Below are positions 1-11,128 of a stretch of DNA of 64,000 nt, one piece after another. A program made the position numbers and the translations under genes. Position 1 is the stretch's first letter, and each line of letters opens with the position of its first letter. Below the pieces are notes generated by a model. The model saw only the letters and a list, made by a program, of their open reading frames with translations. It was not told where the DNA came from and searched no databases. The stretch comes from Beaufortia kweichowensis (lineage: Eukaryota > Chordata > Actinopteri > Cypriniformes > Gastromyzontidae), in the NCBI GenBank assembly GCA_019155185.1, contig CM032804.1:6358492-6422491 (forward strand), given 5' to 3'.

Positions 1-3000
1 TGAAAATACCCTCATGATTGATCTGCCCACATACAAATCAGTACAAACTGTACTCGGGACAAGGTGAAAGAAGACAACTGCAGTTCTGACAATACTGGCT
101 TGTTAAAAGAACCTTTACCAATCCATCGGTCTGGCTCTGTTTTTTATTTAAAAAGAAATTGGTCTGACTAAAATCAATGAGATTAATATGAATGAGTTTA
201 TTGGCTGTATAAGGCCTTCTGTTCAAGGTAAACAATTAAGATTTGTGAGTAGTGTCTACTCACAAGTAGTAGTGTGAGTAGATTTGTGAGGAGTGTGTAA
301 GCCTTTCCCTAGAGACTGCTTTTATTGAACATGTACTCTGAGGACCACGACCCTGCAGCTGTTAAGATAGCTCTGTAGTTATAAGTGCTGAAGTCAGCGT
401 TGTGTCCCGGATTTAAAGTAGAAAATGCACTATATCTGTTTTCAGATCTGTTTCCAATATCCACTTCCTCACAGTCCAATATCAGCTATAGTAAGAATGA
501 AGTGCAGGCTAAAAACTTTAGCTCTTCCTGCTTTTATTCTTTACTTCAATATGGCTGAATGTAAGACTGTCTTATTCTATATTATCTTATACTATCTTTA
601 TATCTATATTAAATTATTAAAACTGAATTGACCTAAAAAAAATGAATCAGAGGAATCATAATTTAAAAAATAGACAGAACGTATTTAACTAAATGAATGC
701 TGTTCTATCATATACCTGAAATTTTTTACTAAAACATTTTTTTTTTTTTTAAAGTAGAAAGAGCGAACTTCACTGAACAACGCTTTTAAGTACAGACAAT
801 GAATATCTACCATAATTCACTCACACTCATTGGTTGTAACACAAAGAGCATGATTTACACTGTTGTTATTTTATATTACCAAAATCATATTGAATAGCTA
901 TAGAAAAATAATCAATAAATTGCTTCGCCAGAGAGAGTGAGTTGTTTTAACACGGCAGAAGCTTCCTTTTGGCCTTCACCTTAGCAACAGAGACCCAATT
1001 GGCTGCTTTCTTGGAACACGCAGTGCGGAAGAGTCAGAGGAAGTAGCCGTAGCCAGAGGTTGTCATCCCAGCCAAGTCAAGTGTGTGACAGATTAGGAAT
1101 GTTTCCAGTGCACACCGAGGCTGCCCTTACGTTTTGCAGTTTGGTACACTGACTCCAAAGTTTTTTCCTTTCATGGTTGTCGTCATTTTGTCATCATTGT
1201 GTTGTTCTTTAAACACACAAAGCAGACTGGGAGTGTCTGAAGTTTGTTTGCAGCAAAAGAGAGATTCCAGATCAGATAAAGACCTGGAGTTTGCAGCAAG
1301 CTTAGGAAAGTCGATTAGTTCCACCTTGTGATACAAAAACAAGATGGGGTGAAGTAAAAGAGATATTGGGGAAATCAAATCGATTTGAAAAAGTTAGGAA
1401 CCTGTGTGTGCATGTATGCATCGAAAGTGAGCACGTATGCTTTGTGTTTGTGTGGCTGGTTGACAGAAGACACTTATCATAGAGAGAAGGACTTGGCTGC
1501 ACAAACACACAAACCCACACACACAAAACACGTCTGTTCACCCATTCTGGTGCTCATGCCATGGTGTTAAACCTCATCCTTTTCCTTTTCTCTCTATCTT
1601 TTGGACAGAGCCTTGGTACTGAGTGTGAATTTACTGAAATGTCTCCCCAATGCTTTGAGTTTCCATTGTATTGACTCTGTTTTTTTACTCTTCTTTCTTT
1701 TTGTACTCTTGTTTTTTTAGGTAAGGTTTGTAGGATCTACCCCCATTGTGTGTATGTGTGTATGTTTGAGTAAGTGTGCGTGTGTGGATGTGTTCTTCAA
1801 ATAATACAAAATAACTCTCCCCTTTGACATTATAGCCTAATGGCTTCTCCTAGTTCTTGTCTATATGCTTACAATCACTAAACACGCTCTCTGCTCAAAA
1901 TACCAGCGCTACGATTTAAAAACTCATACCAAAATGAAATCAGTAAACATTTCCAATGTAGAATTAAATGTCATATGTCCATTTATTTCTTGATTGTGTT
2001 CACAATTATTGTTAGAATAGTATTTGTATATTATTTAATGTTTCGCTGCAATGGGGGTGTTTTGATTGGCTGAGAACATGAGATGGGGCCCTCTGATTGG
2101 CTGCGAACATGATTCTGCCTCTTTCCCATGATTCCTCTGAATGGCTTGCAGAATGAGCCTAAATCCCCCGCCCATTCTCCCCCTCCTTCCGCCTTTGATC
2201 GGTCTATCTGCCTGCGCCCACTTTTGTGAAGTGAATGTACACGTGTGGTGGGAGTGAAAATTGTATGTGTTGTGAGTGTGTGTGCGTGTGTATGTGTGTC
2301 ACCAAACCAGGGGGTGGGGGCTCAGGTGTTTTAGCTTACAGGGAGAAGTACTCCCACCATCCCGCCTGCATCCCACTTCTCTTATAGTCATACACGTAAA
2401 AGCGTCACCTGACCCATCTCCTTCCCTCTCTCCTGCAGAGCATGCTGGCTGTAGAGACCCAGTCTTGTGATCCTGAGTTTTAAGCAATGCAAGAGACCCA
2501 TCTAAATTTGATTCTGGATGAGTAGTGAGATGAATTAGATTTAGTCTTACAAGTAAGCCCAGAGAGAAGCCAGACTTCTGGCCAGTAAGAACGTTGTGTT
2601 GCTGAAAGCTCACTCACAGCGTATGCTTCTCATAGCTCGTACAGCTGCGTGAAGAAGTATGCATACAGTGGCCTCTCTTAGAACCACATTCACATGGAGA
2701 CATGGATCCATATGGGGATTGTAGGAAGGGTGAAACAGGGAGGAGGGTGCTCAGGTTTTGGATTGTGTGATGGTTGGTATATAAATGTTGAAAGACAATC
2801 AATCAAGAGAGGGGAAACGAGAGGGTGGAAAGCTTTAGGAGGTAAGAAGCAAGACATCCGATTGTTACAGATGAAAGTCCACAGCAAGTTCTCCTTGCTT
2901 AATTTTAGAGGAGCTTGAAATTGTAGTATTGTTTTTATGTTCTAATATTGGAAGTAAAGAGGAAAGAAGGGATGTTAGGGATGGTGAGAGGGTAACCCTG

Positions 3001-3992
3001 TAATCACCCAAGCCCAATGGTAGGGGGTACACCAAAGCCCCTGCCCCTAAACCCAACCCCTAACCCTTTACCCCTTACCCCTGAACGCTCTCTTTGTGCC
3101 TCAATCTTCCTGCTTAACCAATTGGTGTTTCTTTTTTGCAGCATTATGATCCTGGCCATGTTGTGCTGATGGTAAACTTAGTGGTAAATGTTATTTTTAC
3201 CCCTGATTGAATTGATTTTTTTTATTATTTGAATTATTCTTTCATTTTTATTCATTTTATTTTATTTTACTTCCCCCATTTTTTTATTTTGATATGATTC
3301 TCATCATCAGAGCACCAGTGTTAAATAGGCTTAAACTGTCTCTATCTCTCTTTGTATTAGTCTTCATTCCGCTGCCCGTCTCTTAGTGTTCAATATGCAC
3401 TCTTCTAGAACACTCTCATTCTGTTTGTTTCAGTTTTTGGGGGGATATTTAGAGTCACTTCCCCTTTTTTGTTGCATTGCACCTTTTCGTCCAGTCTTGT
3501 TGTGTTCTTTCACTGGAATGCGTAATGCTAGCCTTGACCTTACATTGTTCCCAAAGACTGTGATTGTTGGGAATGGAAAGGATTGAAATCGTTGACTTTG
3601 GGCCTGATTTTGGGATTCCCCCCATCATTTGCAAAATGATCAAAATCTAGCCATTCAGTCAATTATGACAAGCAGATTAACATCAACATTTGAATTGCAC
3701 TGCACATGGCACAGTGTGACCAGACACCATAATCATATTTCAATATCTAAAACCGAATTTATTTTGTATGTTTATAACTTGTTCTTTAGTGCACCCTGGT
3801 GGTACGATAAATCCTGCAGTGCATTTTCCTTTAAGGTATGATGGGGCTGGAATCCCATCAGGCCTTTACCATTACGTACACGCTCCTTTATCACTTCATT
3901 ACAGGAACAATTATACCACTGGGCTGAAGCTCCAGTCTCTCACAGGTTAGACTGTCTAAGGTTTCCAAATCCTAATGTGCGTGTCTCTGCTC

Positions 3993-4396
3993 AAGGGCTA
4001 GGAATTAATGATTCATCTATGCTGACTTAAACATTTTCAATGTCTGTCTTCTTACTACTTTATTCTTTAATTTATAAATGATTTAAAAACAATTTACTGG
4101 TAGTTTAGCAGGTGAGAGTATAGTAATGTGTGCATTTTTTAATAGTTGCCTTACTTGGTTTTGTAGAGCTTTTTTGTTCTTTCATACTTTACTAACAACA
4201 GATGTTTATCACTGCACTGTTGAGAATAACATGGCTTTCTGTGTCTGTAATACAGGGCTAGTCAACTATGGTCCTATTTATTACTGGCAGGTGTGTTTTA
4301 TTAGTGTTCCACCTAAATCCTTAAGTACCAGAGTTGACTAGTCCAGCTCTAGTAGTGGTAACTAAACAGATGCTCATGTGCTAATTCCTAGCCCTT
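3993..4396. repeat. Outer inverted repeat enclosing the MITE
   Basis: Perfect 15-bp arms AAGGGCTAGGAATTA (3993-4007) and its complement (4382-4396), with further partial pairing inward. No target duplication is evident. The arms may be an older element or share ancestry with the inner repeat (both contain GGGCTAG). Confidence 0.55.
4253..4346. mobile_element. Small hAT-like MITE
   Basis: A 94-bp element with terminal inverted repeats: left CAGGGCTAGTCAACTATGGT, right complementary to CTGGACTAGTCAACTCTGGT (three mismatches over 20). It is flanked by 8-bp imperfect direct repeats ctgtaata (4245-4252) and ctctagta (4347-4354), six of eight identical. CAGGG ends and 8-bp target duplications are hAT traits. 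No transposase is present. Confidence 0.5.
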
Positions 4397-4796
4397 TTGT
4401 GACGTTGTTTAAGCTATTGTCGAATTCAGAAATTTCTATTAATATCCTAGTGTTACTCACAAGTTGGTTCTCTCTCGCCTTCTGGTTTTCATAACATCAG
4501 CCCAAGGGTATGAACTGACCCTGCTTTTTAAATTGTGAATGACCCCCTAAAATATTGACAAAAAAGAGGAAGGCTGGCAGAAAAAACTGAAATCCAAACA
4601 GCTGATTGGAGTCTGATTGACTGTGACCATGGTGCTAGCCCATGCAGCTGCAAATTAGTATGACTTTTGTACTTGTGCCTTTTCTTCTTTATTTGAGACC
4701 CCCATCCTTTCCCTGTCTGTGTGTTTGTATGTTTGCCACCCTCACCCCATCCCCACACTGTCCCAGGTAAGTACATCCTTTCCCCACCCCTGCACT

Positions 4797-4828
4797 GTCA
4801 CCATGGCAACCTCTGGCCTTTGACGTCA
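4797..4828. promoter_or_regulatory. RFX X-box plus palindromic CRE
   Basis: GTCACCATGGCAAC (4797-4810) matches the RFX X-box, and TGACGTCA (4821-4828) is a perfect CRE. They lie in the inferred gpatch8 intron, 30 bases after a consensus splice donor (CCCAG|gtaagt at 4766/4767). Confidence 0.45.
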
Positions 4829-5840
4829 CTCTGCTGCTGTAGCTCAGTGCTTGTGTCCTTACTCTCTCTCTCTTCTCTTATCTTTGTCTTCCTCTCTCTT
4901 TCTATCTCTCTGCTTCGTTTGGCTGGTTATGAGTGGATTAAGCAATTATGTGTCAATCTTCAATGTAGTTTTGATTGTCCTTTTTTGTTTTTTTCTTTTG
5001 TTTCATTCTGATTTGTGTTCTTTTTTCTGATGTTACTTTTCCTCTGATCTAGGTCTTTTCACAGCTTGTGTATCTAAAAAATGTGACAGAGTAAAACAAT
5101 ATAATTTCAGGATATTATGATAGGTGAAAGGGAAAACGAAATCAGCCGATTAACAATTTAGAAAGATTTGACCATTTTTTATTTGATAGAATGGATGAGC
5201 GTATTAAGAAAGACATACTTTGGATCAGGAAGTCAGTGTCGCAGTGCTGTAGAAAGATGCAGTAAATCTCCCCTCCCGCTCTCTTAAGCACTCCCTCTGG
5301 CAACCCAAATGCTCCCCTTCCCGTTAAAAAATGAACTGGACAGAACACATTGCGAATTGCAAGATAGAGAGAAATATGAGTAATATAACGGTGCAAAGAG
5401 ATGACAGAAATCTAAAAATGAAAGAAAGGGAGACCTCAATTCGCAGGTTCAATAAAATCTTCCTCTCCTTGTTTGTCTTTATTTTAATGAAAGCTTTTAT
5501 ACTTTGTCAGTGTATGCCATTCGTGTGCATTTTACTCAAAAATCTTGAAGAAATTGGCAGCAAGTACAAGCCTTAGTTACCTTATTTATGTACTAGTCTT
5601 TATCATTGTCATATTGCAGCACCTGGATTGGCCTCTTAGAGGGGAGCTGCACATGAAGCTGTGAGAATGGCTAGAGTTTGGTTCACTGTAGCTTTCTGGT
5701 CTCTTGCACTTGAAGGCAGTCTCTCTAACCCAGCACCCTGTGCTCTAAGCAGGCTGTCCCGCCCCAAGTTTTCTGTTATACATAAAGATGAGTCTAACCT
5801 CTGTTCTATCTCTCTCTCTGCCTCTCCCTCAAACTCATAG

Positions 5841-5908
5841 GACGAACTGACCCTGTGCCAATCATCCTCAAATATGACGTCATGGGAATGGGGCGCATGG
5901 AGATGGAG
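5841..5908 (+). CDS. gpatch8: gpatch8 coding exon (post-G-patch segment)
   Basis: Acceptor ctcatag, donor gtgaga. It enters in phase 1 (GA completes a glycine codon) and leaves in phase 0. It encodes RTDPVPIILKYDVMGMGRM and a little more, almost identical to the mammalian segment that directly follows the G-patch. Confidence 0.95.
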
Positions 5909-8900
5909 GTGAGAATACAGTTGTGTGTGCTTCTTTTTGCACATGTTCGTGAATGTGAGTATATTTGTTACCTCTCTAACCTGTGTGCTCACCCACAGCT
6001 GGACTATGCAGAAGATGCCACAGAAAAGCGCCGTGTGTTGGAAGTGGAAAAAGAAGACACAGAAGAACTGCGTCAAAAATACAAGGTGAAATTTTGTAAT
6101 AGGATCAAGGTTATCAGTGTCTGTCTTAAATGAATAGTTCAGCCCAAAATGAAAATTCTTAGTATGTACTCAACCTCTTGCATTACGTACTCAACTGTTT
6201 GAGACCTATTTTATTCTCATTTTATTTCTGACTTTCTCTCTCTGTTTGTCTGTTGGCGTTTGGCACATTGTCCCCCGTCATGCATGTTTAGGATCAATTT
6301 GTAACCGTTGCTAGCCAAGTTACACTATGCCCTAAAAATAGGTACTGTTTTTGTAGTGGGATGAATATATATTTGAGTGCTTAGCAAAACAGTATGTATG
6401 CACTGGGATATACTAATGCATAACAGAAGTGAACACATGCATATGCAAACAGACGCAAAAATATTACTGAGGATAATTGTAACCCGTAATGCTTACGCTG
6501 TGTAGCATAAGGTCTGTATGTAAGTATGCTATTGGAAAAGATGTAGGTGTTATCAACTGATTAACCCTGACAAAGTATTCTGCATTTACAGTAACTTTTC
6601 TTTCAGGTTTCCCATTTAACCTCCATCAGTTTGTTTGATGTGGTGTTCTGTATTTTGCAGGATTATGCAGAGAAAGAGAAAGCCATCGCTAAAGCTTTGG
6701 AGGATCTGAGAGCAAACTTCTACTGTGAGCTGTGTGATAAGCAATATCAGAAACATCAGGAGTTTGACAATCACATCAACTCCTATGATCATGCACACAG
6801 ACAGGTAACATAGATGCACATATGCATGGGTTTACTGAATAACATGTTATTTAAAACATCAGTTTTTTTCTCATTTAAAAAAATTGCATTGTGAAATCAT
6901 CTCATTCCGCCCATAGTAATTTACTGCTTGTCTTCATTTAATCCTACAGAGACTGAAAGAGCTGAAGCAGAGGGAGTTTGCCCGTAATGTGTCTTCTCGT
7001 TCCAAAAAAGATTGTAGGAAACAGGAGAAGATGCTCCGTCGTCTTCATGAACTGGCGGAACAGAGAAAGCAGCAAGATCAGTAAGTGAAGTTCTCCATCT
7101 GATTTCAGGGTCATCACTTTGATACTTGGTTGTCAATTTAAAGATAATGGTATTTTCATGATCACAATATTCTCTTTTTATTTACCCTGCCTGTCCTGTT
7201 TTACAGAGTCTCTGGTAGTGGCCCTATGTTTAAACCCACAACTGTGGCAGTGGATGGAGAAAAGGAGGAAGACTCAATGGACGGTGTGCCTATGACAATA
7301 GATTCCAACATTGAAGTTTGTGAAGATAAAAGAGACTGTGGTGTTGTTAATCAAGGCTCCCCTAGAAAGGGTCCTACCATCAGCTTTGGCTTCAACAAAA
7401 CCAGCTCTTCTCCAACACCCTCTGGAGGCTCACAGGCTCCCAAACTCAGTGTCTCCTTCTCTTTTGCTAAGAAAGCCCCTGTCAAACTTGAGACTGCTGC
7501 AGCTGTCTTTGCAGACCTTGGCGAGGAGGCAATGGAGGAAGAAAGTCAGGAAGAGGGAGGAGAAAAGACTGGCAGTGAAGAAGGAGGTGTGCCATCTAAC
7601 TCTGATAGCTCACCAATTGCAACAGAAGGTGGAGAAGGAGGAGGAGGTGAAGGAGGTTGTGGTGAAGGTGAAGTGGGTGAGGATGAGCAGTCACAACCAG
7701 ATGATGGAGGATCCCTGACCTCCACTTTGAACAAACTAAAGATGATGATGAAAAAGGAAGAAGGTTACTCTGGACAGGAGCCGCAGTATTATCATTATGT
7801 ACCTCCAGCACATTGTCGGGTCAAGCCTCATTTCCAGTTTCTGCTTTTTATGAAAGCTTCAGAACAGTGTGACAGCAAAGAGGTGGATGAAGATGTAGAG
7901 AAAGATAAGGTGGCACCTAGTGAAGATAAAGAACAAAAACAGCTTGAAGTCAACACTTCTGAATCAGAAAAAGACAGTGAGAACGAGCCCACACAAGTAC
8001 AAAACACAAATCCTTCTCCCACATCAACCAATGTAAAAACAGAAGAAAAACCATGTAGTACTTCAGCAGAGAAAGGTGATACAGCAGTTTTAGAAATCCC
8101 GTCCCAGTCAGCTGATACAAAGCAAGTGATGTCTAAAAGTCCAGACACTGGTCCCCGAATGCCAACTGGGCCTTTCTTTCCTGTGCTTAGTAAGGATGAA
8201 ACCACCACCCTGCAATGGCCTTCTGAATTGTTGGAGTTTACTAAGGCCCAGCCATCTCTTTCTTACAGTTGTAATCCTCTCTACTTTGACTTTAAGCTGT
8301 CAAGAAACAAAGGAAACTGGGCTGGAAAAAACAGCAAATCCACCAAGCCAGTTAGCAGTGATAAAGGAGAAGAATCTAAGCCTGAAAACACAGACAGCAA
8401 TCCTGCAACTAGTGAAGAGACTTGCACTGCTGCACCAGTAGCAGGATCAAGTACTGATCAAAAAGAACAACCTTTAATCAAAGAAGTGGGTGCTAAAAGT
8501 GACAATGGTGAGCAGAAATTAAAAAGTAGTGAAGAATCGGCAGGGTCAAAGAAAAAGAAAAAGAAGAAAAAACACAAGAAGGCAGGCAAGCACTCCAAAC
8601 ACAAAGAGAAAGAAAAGGCAGCAGAGGAGGGCGGTTTAGAGAATGAGGCACCAGGAGAGAAAACTAAAAAGAAGAAGAAACATAAAAAAAAGAAAAGCAA
8701 AAATAAACCATGTGATCCAGAGGACAACAAAGAAGGGGGTGATAGTAAGGAAAAGGATAAAGACAAAGAGGACAAGGCTGGGGTGTCTTCTGCGCAGACA
8801 TCAGGAGTTACCACGTTACATGAAGGAAGAAAAGAGAGAAAACGATCCCACAAGATGTCACAATTGTCTGGAGCTGAGGAAAGTGGTGGAGGAAAGCCCA

Positions 8901-11128
8901 GCTCTGCAGAAGAACACAATGGTAGTAAACGTCTTAAATCTGACCCCAGTGCTGCATCATGCTCTGCCTCAGCCCAAAAGAGCTCAAGTGGAGGTCGACC
9001 TCCCAGCAGTGACAGTGAAGAGGACGGTGGATCGTCCTTTCAGCGCTCCCGACCAGCCCACCATCGCACCACACCGCCACGTGAGCAGCGCAGACACCGC
9101 AGTGATGACTCTGGGCGATCAGGACGTTCTCGCAGTAGATCTTCTCGTCGAGGAGACCGTGACCATAGACGTCACAGGGATCAAAAGTCACGCAGTCGAT
9201 CTTACTCAACCAGCTCTGAACGTTCCTCAGCAGGGAGCAGTGCTTACAGCCGCCGCAGCCATAGCTACACAGACAGTTACAGTGACTACAGTGATAAGGA
9301 ACATCACCGCAGATCAAGAAGACCTTCTTCTGACTCAGATTATGAGAGGCGTGACAGTGGCCGGTCTCACAGACGACACTACTCCTCCTCCTCCTCAGAT
9401 GAGGACTCTCGTTCTCGCTCACATTCTCACAGCCGTAGGAAACATCATCGACGGAGACACCAACGAAGCAGTAGCCGCAGCTCTAGTCGCAGTAGCAGGA
9501 GCAGCAGCGCTCGCCGCTCCTACAGACGCAGCAGCTACAGTCGCAGCCGCAGTTCTGCAAGCCGTTCATCTAGCTCTACTAAAAGCTCTCCACATCGACA
9601 CGGTCATAGCCGGCGATCTGACAGCTCCACAAGAAGGCGTGATTTCAACCGCTCACGCATTTACCGTTCCCAGTCTCCAAGATCCTCACGCACACAGACG
9701 CGAAACAGCAATTCCTCATCGACACAAGGGGCTAGAGGTAGTGGTGGAGCAGCCTCAAAAGAAGGAGGAGGTGCTGCAGAACACAAGAATTCATTCACAG
9801 CTCGACAACTGCTGGAGAAGATCCAGTCTCGAAAAGGTGGGGAAGAATCTGGAACTGGCACAAAGCTAGGCATCAAGATCAAGGACCCTCCACAGGGATA
9901 CTTTGGGCCCAAGCTCCCTCCTACCCTTGGAAGCAAAAGTATGTTGCCTCTTTTTGGCAAGCTCCAGGCCGGAAAGAAACCACCATTACTTTCTCTTACA
10001 CGTTCAATTGAGAATGACAAGTCAGAATTGGGAAAAAACTCAGATAGTAGTGAAGTGATCCTGGTGGAACCCATTCGTGAGTTTCCCCCTCCTCCTCCTC
10101 CACCCCAGCCGCCAGTCCAGCAGCAGCAACAACAGAAGCATCATTTAGAAGAGACCATACCAAATGCTGAGGAGAACAGACATCCAAGCTCAGACCCTCA
10201 GACTCTTCATGATTCTCAACCACAGTATGAACAGGATCCAGCAATGATGATGACACAATATCAAGGTGAGCAAGGGCAAGACCCCAATAATCCTATGTTA
10301 GATGGGCATCTAATGGGCCCTGATATGGGTCAGCAGCCTACTATGCACGCTTACCCTGGTTACCCAGCCGCAATGGAGGATGGAGAAATGGGCATGGAAG
10401 CTGAAGAAGACGGTCTTGCACCCTTAGAAAGTCAACCAATCACTTTTACTCCAGAGGAAATGGAGAAATACAGCAAGCTGCAGCAAGCGGCTCAACAGCA
10501 TATTCAACAGCAGCTGTTAGCAAAACAAGTGAAGAGCTTCCCATCAGCTGCAGCTGCTGCAGCGGCGGCTAACTTGGTGGCAGCAGCTAACCTTGCACCT
10601 GCACCACCGCCACCACCAGCTGCACTTCAGCCTATACACATTCAGCAACCCACAGTTTCTGCAGCTTCTGCTACCTCCATTACCACAGTACAGCATGCCA
10701 TCCTGCAGCACCACGCTGCTGCTACAGCTATGGGCCTCCATCCCCATACCGCACACCATCCTCACCCTGCCCATGCCCAACTCGCCCAGGTGCACCATAT
10801 CCCTCAACATCATTTAACCCCCATCTCCTTGTCACCACTGGGTCATTCTTTAAACCATTCGCTGGGTCACTCTTTAGGACACGCAGGCCTGATTCCAGCC
10901 CACCACACCGCCTTCCTTTCAGGCCAACCCATACATATTATACCAGCCTCTGCGCTCCATCACACCCCTCTTGCTCTACACCACATCCCCCATGCTGCTC
11001 TCTACCCCACTCTCTTTGCTCATCGGCCAGCCACTGCAGCAGCAGCAGCTGCCCTACAGCTACATCCCCTACTTCACCCCATCTTCTCAGGGCAAGACCT
11101 TCAACATCCTCCAAACCATGGCTCTTGA
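5841..11128 (+). CDS. gpatch8: G-patch domain-containing protein 8 (gpatch8), five 3' coding exons, 5' end outside window
   Basis: Nuclear protein of the GPATCH8 family, linked to pre-mRNA processing through its G-patch and RS-rich regions. Coding exons are 5841-5908, 5999-6085, 6661-6804, 6950-7080 and 7207-11128; all have AG/GT borders and join in frame to about 1449 residues. In order they give: the segment just after the G-patch (TDPVPIILKYDVMGMGRMEM), an acidic/basic coiled stretch, a U1-type C2H2 finger (C-x2-C-x12-H-x5-H, FYCELCDKQY), the FKPTTVAVDGE segment, the conserved HYVPPAHCRVKPHF and GPFFPVLSKDE blocks, lysine-rich runs (about 8550-8700), a long RS/SR domain (about 9000-9700), the KDPPQGYFGPKLPP block, a proline/glutamine region and the FTPEEMEKYSKLQQAAQQHI block, ending in HPIFSGQDLQHPP. 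Human GPATCH8 has about 1500 residues and the same block order. Missing: first exons with the G-patch. Convergent with gosr2. Confidence 0.97.
5999..6085 (+). CDS. gpatch8: gpatch8 coding exon (LDYAEDATEKRR)
   Basis: 29 codons in phase 0/0 between acceptor cacccacag and donor gtgaaa. It encodes the charged helix LDYAEDATEKRRVLEVEKED and continues to QKYK. Confidence 0.95.
6130..6180 (+). repeat. Cyprinid dispersed repeat fragment
   Basis: AGTTCAGCCCAAAATGAAAA matches the well-known cyprinid repeat start (AGTTCACCCAAAAATGAAAA, recalled, not searched). Degenerate copy in a gpatch8 intron. Confidence 0.55.
6661..6804 (+). CDS. gpatch8: gpatch8 coding exon with C2H2 zinc finger
   Basis: 48 codons in phase 0/0 between acceptor ttttgcag and donor gtaaca. 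It encodes DYAEKEKAIAKALEDLRANF and then the zinc finger YCELCDKQYQKHQEFDNHIN followed by SYDHAH, of the double-stranded RNA/U1-like C2H2 type. Confidence 0.96.
6950..7080 (+). CDS. gpatch8: gpatch8 coding exon (basic linker)
   Basis: Acceptor atcctacag, donor gtaagt. Phase 0 in, phase 2 out (CA of a glutamine codon). It encodes RLKELKQREFARNVSSRS and the arginine/lysine-rich stretch after the finger. Confidence 0.95.
7207..11128 (+). CDS. gpatch8: gpatch8 last, very large coding exon (RS domain and C-terminus)
   Basis: Single 3.9 kb terminal exon after acceptor ttttacag; it enters in phase 2 and stops at TGA 11126-11128. It carries most of the protein: acidic region, lysine-rich runs, RS domain, polyproline (about 10085-10115), polyglutamine-like and polyalanine (about 10545-10570) runs, and a His-rich tail. 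The very large last exon is a trait shared with mammalian GPATCH8. Its biased composition leaves other frames open for long distances. Confidence 0.97.

Larger units (their letters stand above)
1..5840. other. Non-coding stretch, probably 5' intron of gpatch8
   Basis: No open frame here resembles a protein I know. The first recognisable gpatch8 exon downstream starts in the middle of a codon (phase 1), so the gene must extend upstream. The G-patch motif (HGWKLGQGLG-like) that should precede it was looked for by eye and not found here, so this stretch is inferred to be one intron or part of one. It holds a small inverted-repeat element at 4253-4346, an RFX-type X-box followed by a palindromic CRE at 4797-4828, a consensus splice donor at 4766/4767 of unknown use, and an AT-rich stretch around 3180-3300. 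Confidence 0.6.

Noticed and set aside
239..296. Direct repeat AGATTTGTGAGTAGTGT / AGATTTGTGAGGAGTGT near the window start
   Set aside because: A local 17-bp duplication with one mismatch and no flanking structure; not enough to call an element.
3040..3085. Telomere-like CCCTAA-type words (cccctaaacccaacccctaacccttta)
   Set aside because: Too short and irregular for an interstitial telomeric array; probably low-complexity or repeat-derived.
5636..6076. 146-codon minus frame over a gpatch8 exon
   Set aside because: It lies opposite two clear gpatch8 exons and carries no homology.
8458..8919. 153-codon minus-strand frame opposite the gpatch8 lysine-rich region
   Set aside because: Mirror image of the lysine/serine runs (LLFFFLCFFFF-type), with no family features.
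8643..9869. 408-codon open frame overlapping the gpatch8 last exon in another plus frame
   Set aside because: It lies over the RS/lysine-rich region, where biased codons remove stops from other frames. The gpatch8 frame carries all the family blocks, and this one has none.
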